Source of the DNA: Undibacterium parvum
GTDB taxonomy: Bacteria; Pseudomonadota; Gammaproteobacteria; Burkholderiales; Burkholderiaceae_D
Direction: 5' to 3'
Length of the DNA: 64,000 nucleotides
NCBI RefSeq assembly: GCF_003955735.1
Contig: NZ_CP034464.1
Coordinates: forward strand, 248,001-312,000
In this document: piece by piece, positions 62,792 through 64,000 of the stretch
Layout: the number at the start of each line of letters is the position of its first letter
Position numbering within the stretch: position 1 is the first letter of the stretch
The notes under the pieces: model-generated
Seen by the model: only the letters and a program-made list of their open reading frames with translations
Databases searched by the model: none
Told to the model about the DNA's origin: nothing
Position numbers and translations under genes: made by a program

Positions 62792-64000
62792 TTACTGAAT
62801 AGTCGCGACCAAACTTGCCCCATTCACAGCTGCATAGGCTTTCAATAATAGGTAATAGGTCCCAGCAGCGGGAGAATTTATCGTTACGGTTTCAGCGTTA
62901 GTCGATCCATCTGACTTACCGTCGTAGACTGTGCTGCTAGCTGCTGAACCAAGTTTTACATACAAATCGCCGTCGCCACTACCTCCTGACAATTTAAAAG
63001 TCAAACTAGACTTACCAGCGGGCACCACGATAGTGTAGGTTTTGCTTGCATTGAGCGCCAGCGAGATTCCACTAACAGCAGTCCCGCTACACAAGACCGT
63101 TGCCGAAGGTGTGCAGCCAGGTGGTGGTGTCGTGCTTGAGTAGCTAGCCACTATCGAAGCACCACTCACCGCTGCATAGGCGTTTGCCAGCAAATGGTAG
63201 GTGCCAGCAGTTGGCGCTGCAATCAAGATACTCTCTGCATTGCTAGAGCCGTCAGATTTCGCGAGATACGAGCTAGTACTAGGCGCAGTAGCTAGTTGCG
63301 TGTAAAGATCGCCATCGCCACTACCACCGGACATTTTGAAGCTTAGATTGCTAGCACCTGCGGGTACGGCGAAGGTATATTTCGCTTGATCACCGGCCGC
63401 ACCAGAAAAACTTACCGCAACATCCTTAGTCAAAACACCTGGTGGTGGAGTAACAACCGCGCCATCACTACCCAGTTCCACCGCATACGCCATCGCCATA
63501 CGCGCGAACTTAAGCGCCCCCAAAGCTTGGCTACCTGAATTGGCGTAAGTGTCGTTTGCGGTATGGATGTAGGGATTATCCTGATTTATCAAAGACTCAA
63601 ACGGCATAGAGGCAGGATAGCCTTGTGCAGTCCAGGATGCATGATCAGAACAGGCATAGCCACAAACATCGTTACCCACGGTCAAACTTGGCAAATAAGT
63701 GGAGATTAAGTTTGCTACGAAGCTGTTTTGCGCCGCGTTGGTATAGTCGGTGTACAGATAGATATCTTTCGCCGAGCCCTTGTAATTGGTCATATCCAAC
63801 TGCATAACACCAACCACATTGACATTATCGGCTTTAAATTTAGCAGCGATTTCTGCCGATCCTTTCAGCCCCACCTCTTCCGCCGAATATCCGATAAATT
63901 TCAAAGTGCGTCGTGGTTTATAGTTATTCGCCAGCATAACGCGGATCACCTCGGTCAAACTGGCAATTCCAGAGGCATCATCATCGGCTCCCGGCGCCTT
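62792..64000 (-). CDS. M28-family aminopeptidase with two PPC domains, N-terminus cut by the window edge
   Basis: The frame is open to the window end (K-A-P-G-A-D-D-D-A-S-G-I-A-S at the edge). A zinc-ligand Asp is in G-A-D-D-D-A-S-G, the catalytic Glu pair in Y-S-A-E-E-V-G-L, an Asp in Q-L-D-M-T-N-Y and a His in C-S-D-H-A-S-W, as in secreted leucine aminopeptidases of Aeromonas/Vibrio type. The pair C-G-Y-A-C may form a disulfide. Two pre-peptidase C-terminal domains follow, each with G-G-S-G-D-G-D-L-Y and an A-G-T-Y-x-L-L motif. It lies upstream of the gsp operon and is a plausible type II secretion substrate. Confidence 0.92.
   Translation of the reverse strand, partial: KAPGADDDASGIASLTEVIRVMLANNYKPRRTLKFIGYSAEEVGLKGSAEIAAKFKADNVNVVGVMQLDMTNYKGSAKDIYLYTDYTNAAQNSFVANLISTYLPSLTVGNDVCGYACSDHASWTAQGYPASMPFESLINQDNPYIHTANDTYANSGSQALGALKFARMAMAYAVELGSDGAVVTPPPGVLTKDVAVSFSGAAGDQAKYTFAVPAGASNLSFKMSGGSGDGDLYTQLATAPSTSSYLAKSDGSSNAESILIAAPTAGTYHLLANAYAAVSGASIVASYSSTTPPPGCTPSATVLCSGTAVSGISLALNASKTYTIVVPAGKSSLTFKLSGGSGDGDLYVKLGSAASSTVYDGKSDGSTNAETVTINSPAAGTYYLLLKAYAAVNGASLVATIQ

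Overview
The window is a stretch of bacterial chromosome from a betaproteobacterium, most likely Burkholderiales / Oxalobacteraceae and perhaps Undibacterium-like. This is inferred from gene order (lepA-lepB-DUF4845-rnc-era-recO-pdxJ-acpS; leuC-entericidin-leuD-leuB-asd-fimV-truA; rpsF-priB-rpsR-rplI; tig-clpP-clpX-lon), a LexA of the CTG-N10-CAG type and moderate GC. No database search was possible. Most of the window is ordinary core genome, mainly on the minus strand, with one IS element and one small accessory island.

Layout. 1-7640: an information-processing operon read right to left (lepA, lepB, DUF4845, rnc, era, recO, pdxJ, acpS, and uvrC running off the edge), with several 4-bp ATGA overlaps. 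7851-17910: truA, fimV, asd, the leucine genes leuB, leuD and leuC with an entericidin-like lipoprotein between leuC and leuD, and aroC. 18160-23061: plus-strand signalling genes, namely a REC-DUF3369-GGDEF-EAL protein, then a LytS-type histidine kinase with a long Asn-Val-Pro repeat and its LytTR response regulator. 23062-25130: an accessory patch with an IS110-type transposase, a highly structured flank and palindromic repeats. 25140-31043: the Pit phosphate transporter and its DUF47 partner, dnaB (which reads as frameshifted), the rpsF operon, and lexA behind two SOS boxes. 31248-37406: lon, clpX, clpP, tig and tRNA-Leu(UAG), the classic proteostasis block. 37626-41920: an RND efflux pump and its membrane-fusion protein. 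42162-47647: squalene-forming genes hpnC, hpnD and hpnE, with two lipoproteins and an M24 peptidase placed between hpnC and hpnD. 47648-50434: an accessory island with two 90-bp attC-like sites, each downstream of one gene, which looks like a small integron-cassette cluster without an integrase in view; palindromic repeats lie on both sides. 50435-62486: a type II secretion operon, gspG-H-I-J-K-L-M-N-D-E-F-C, ending with a uracil-DNA-glycosylase-like gene that lacks the catalytic Asp. 62792-64000: the C-terminal part of a secreted M28 aminopeptidase with two PPC domains, a plausible type II secretion substrate.

Most worth a second look are the pair of attC-like sites, the catalytically altered glycosylase homologue at the end of the gsp operon, the repeat-bearing LytS kinase, the single-base frameshift in essential dnaB, the IS110 transposase with Glu in place of its first catalytic Asp beside a structured non-coding stretch, and a family of four dispersed palindromes sharing the core GCATGGAATATGCGC or its relatives.
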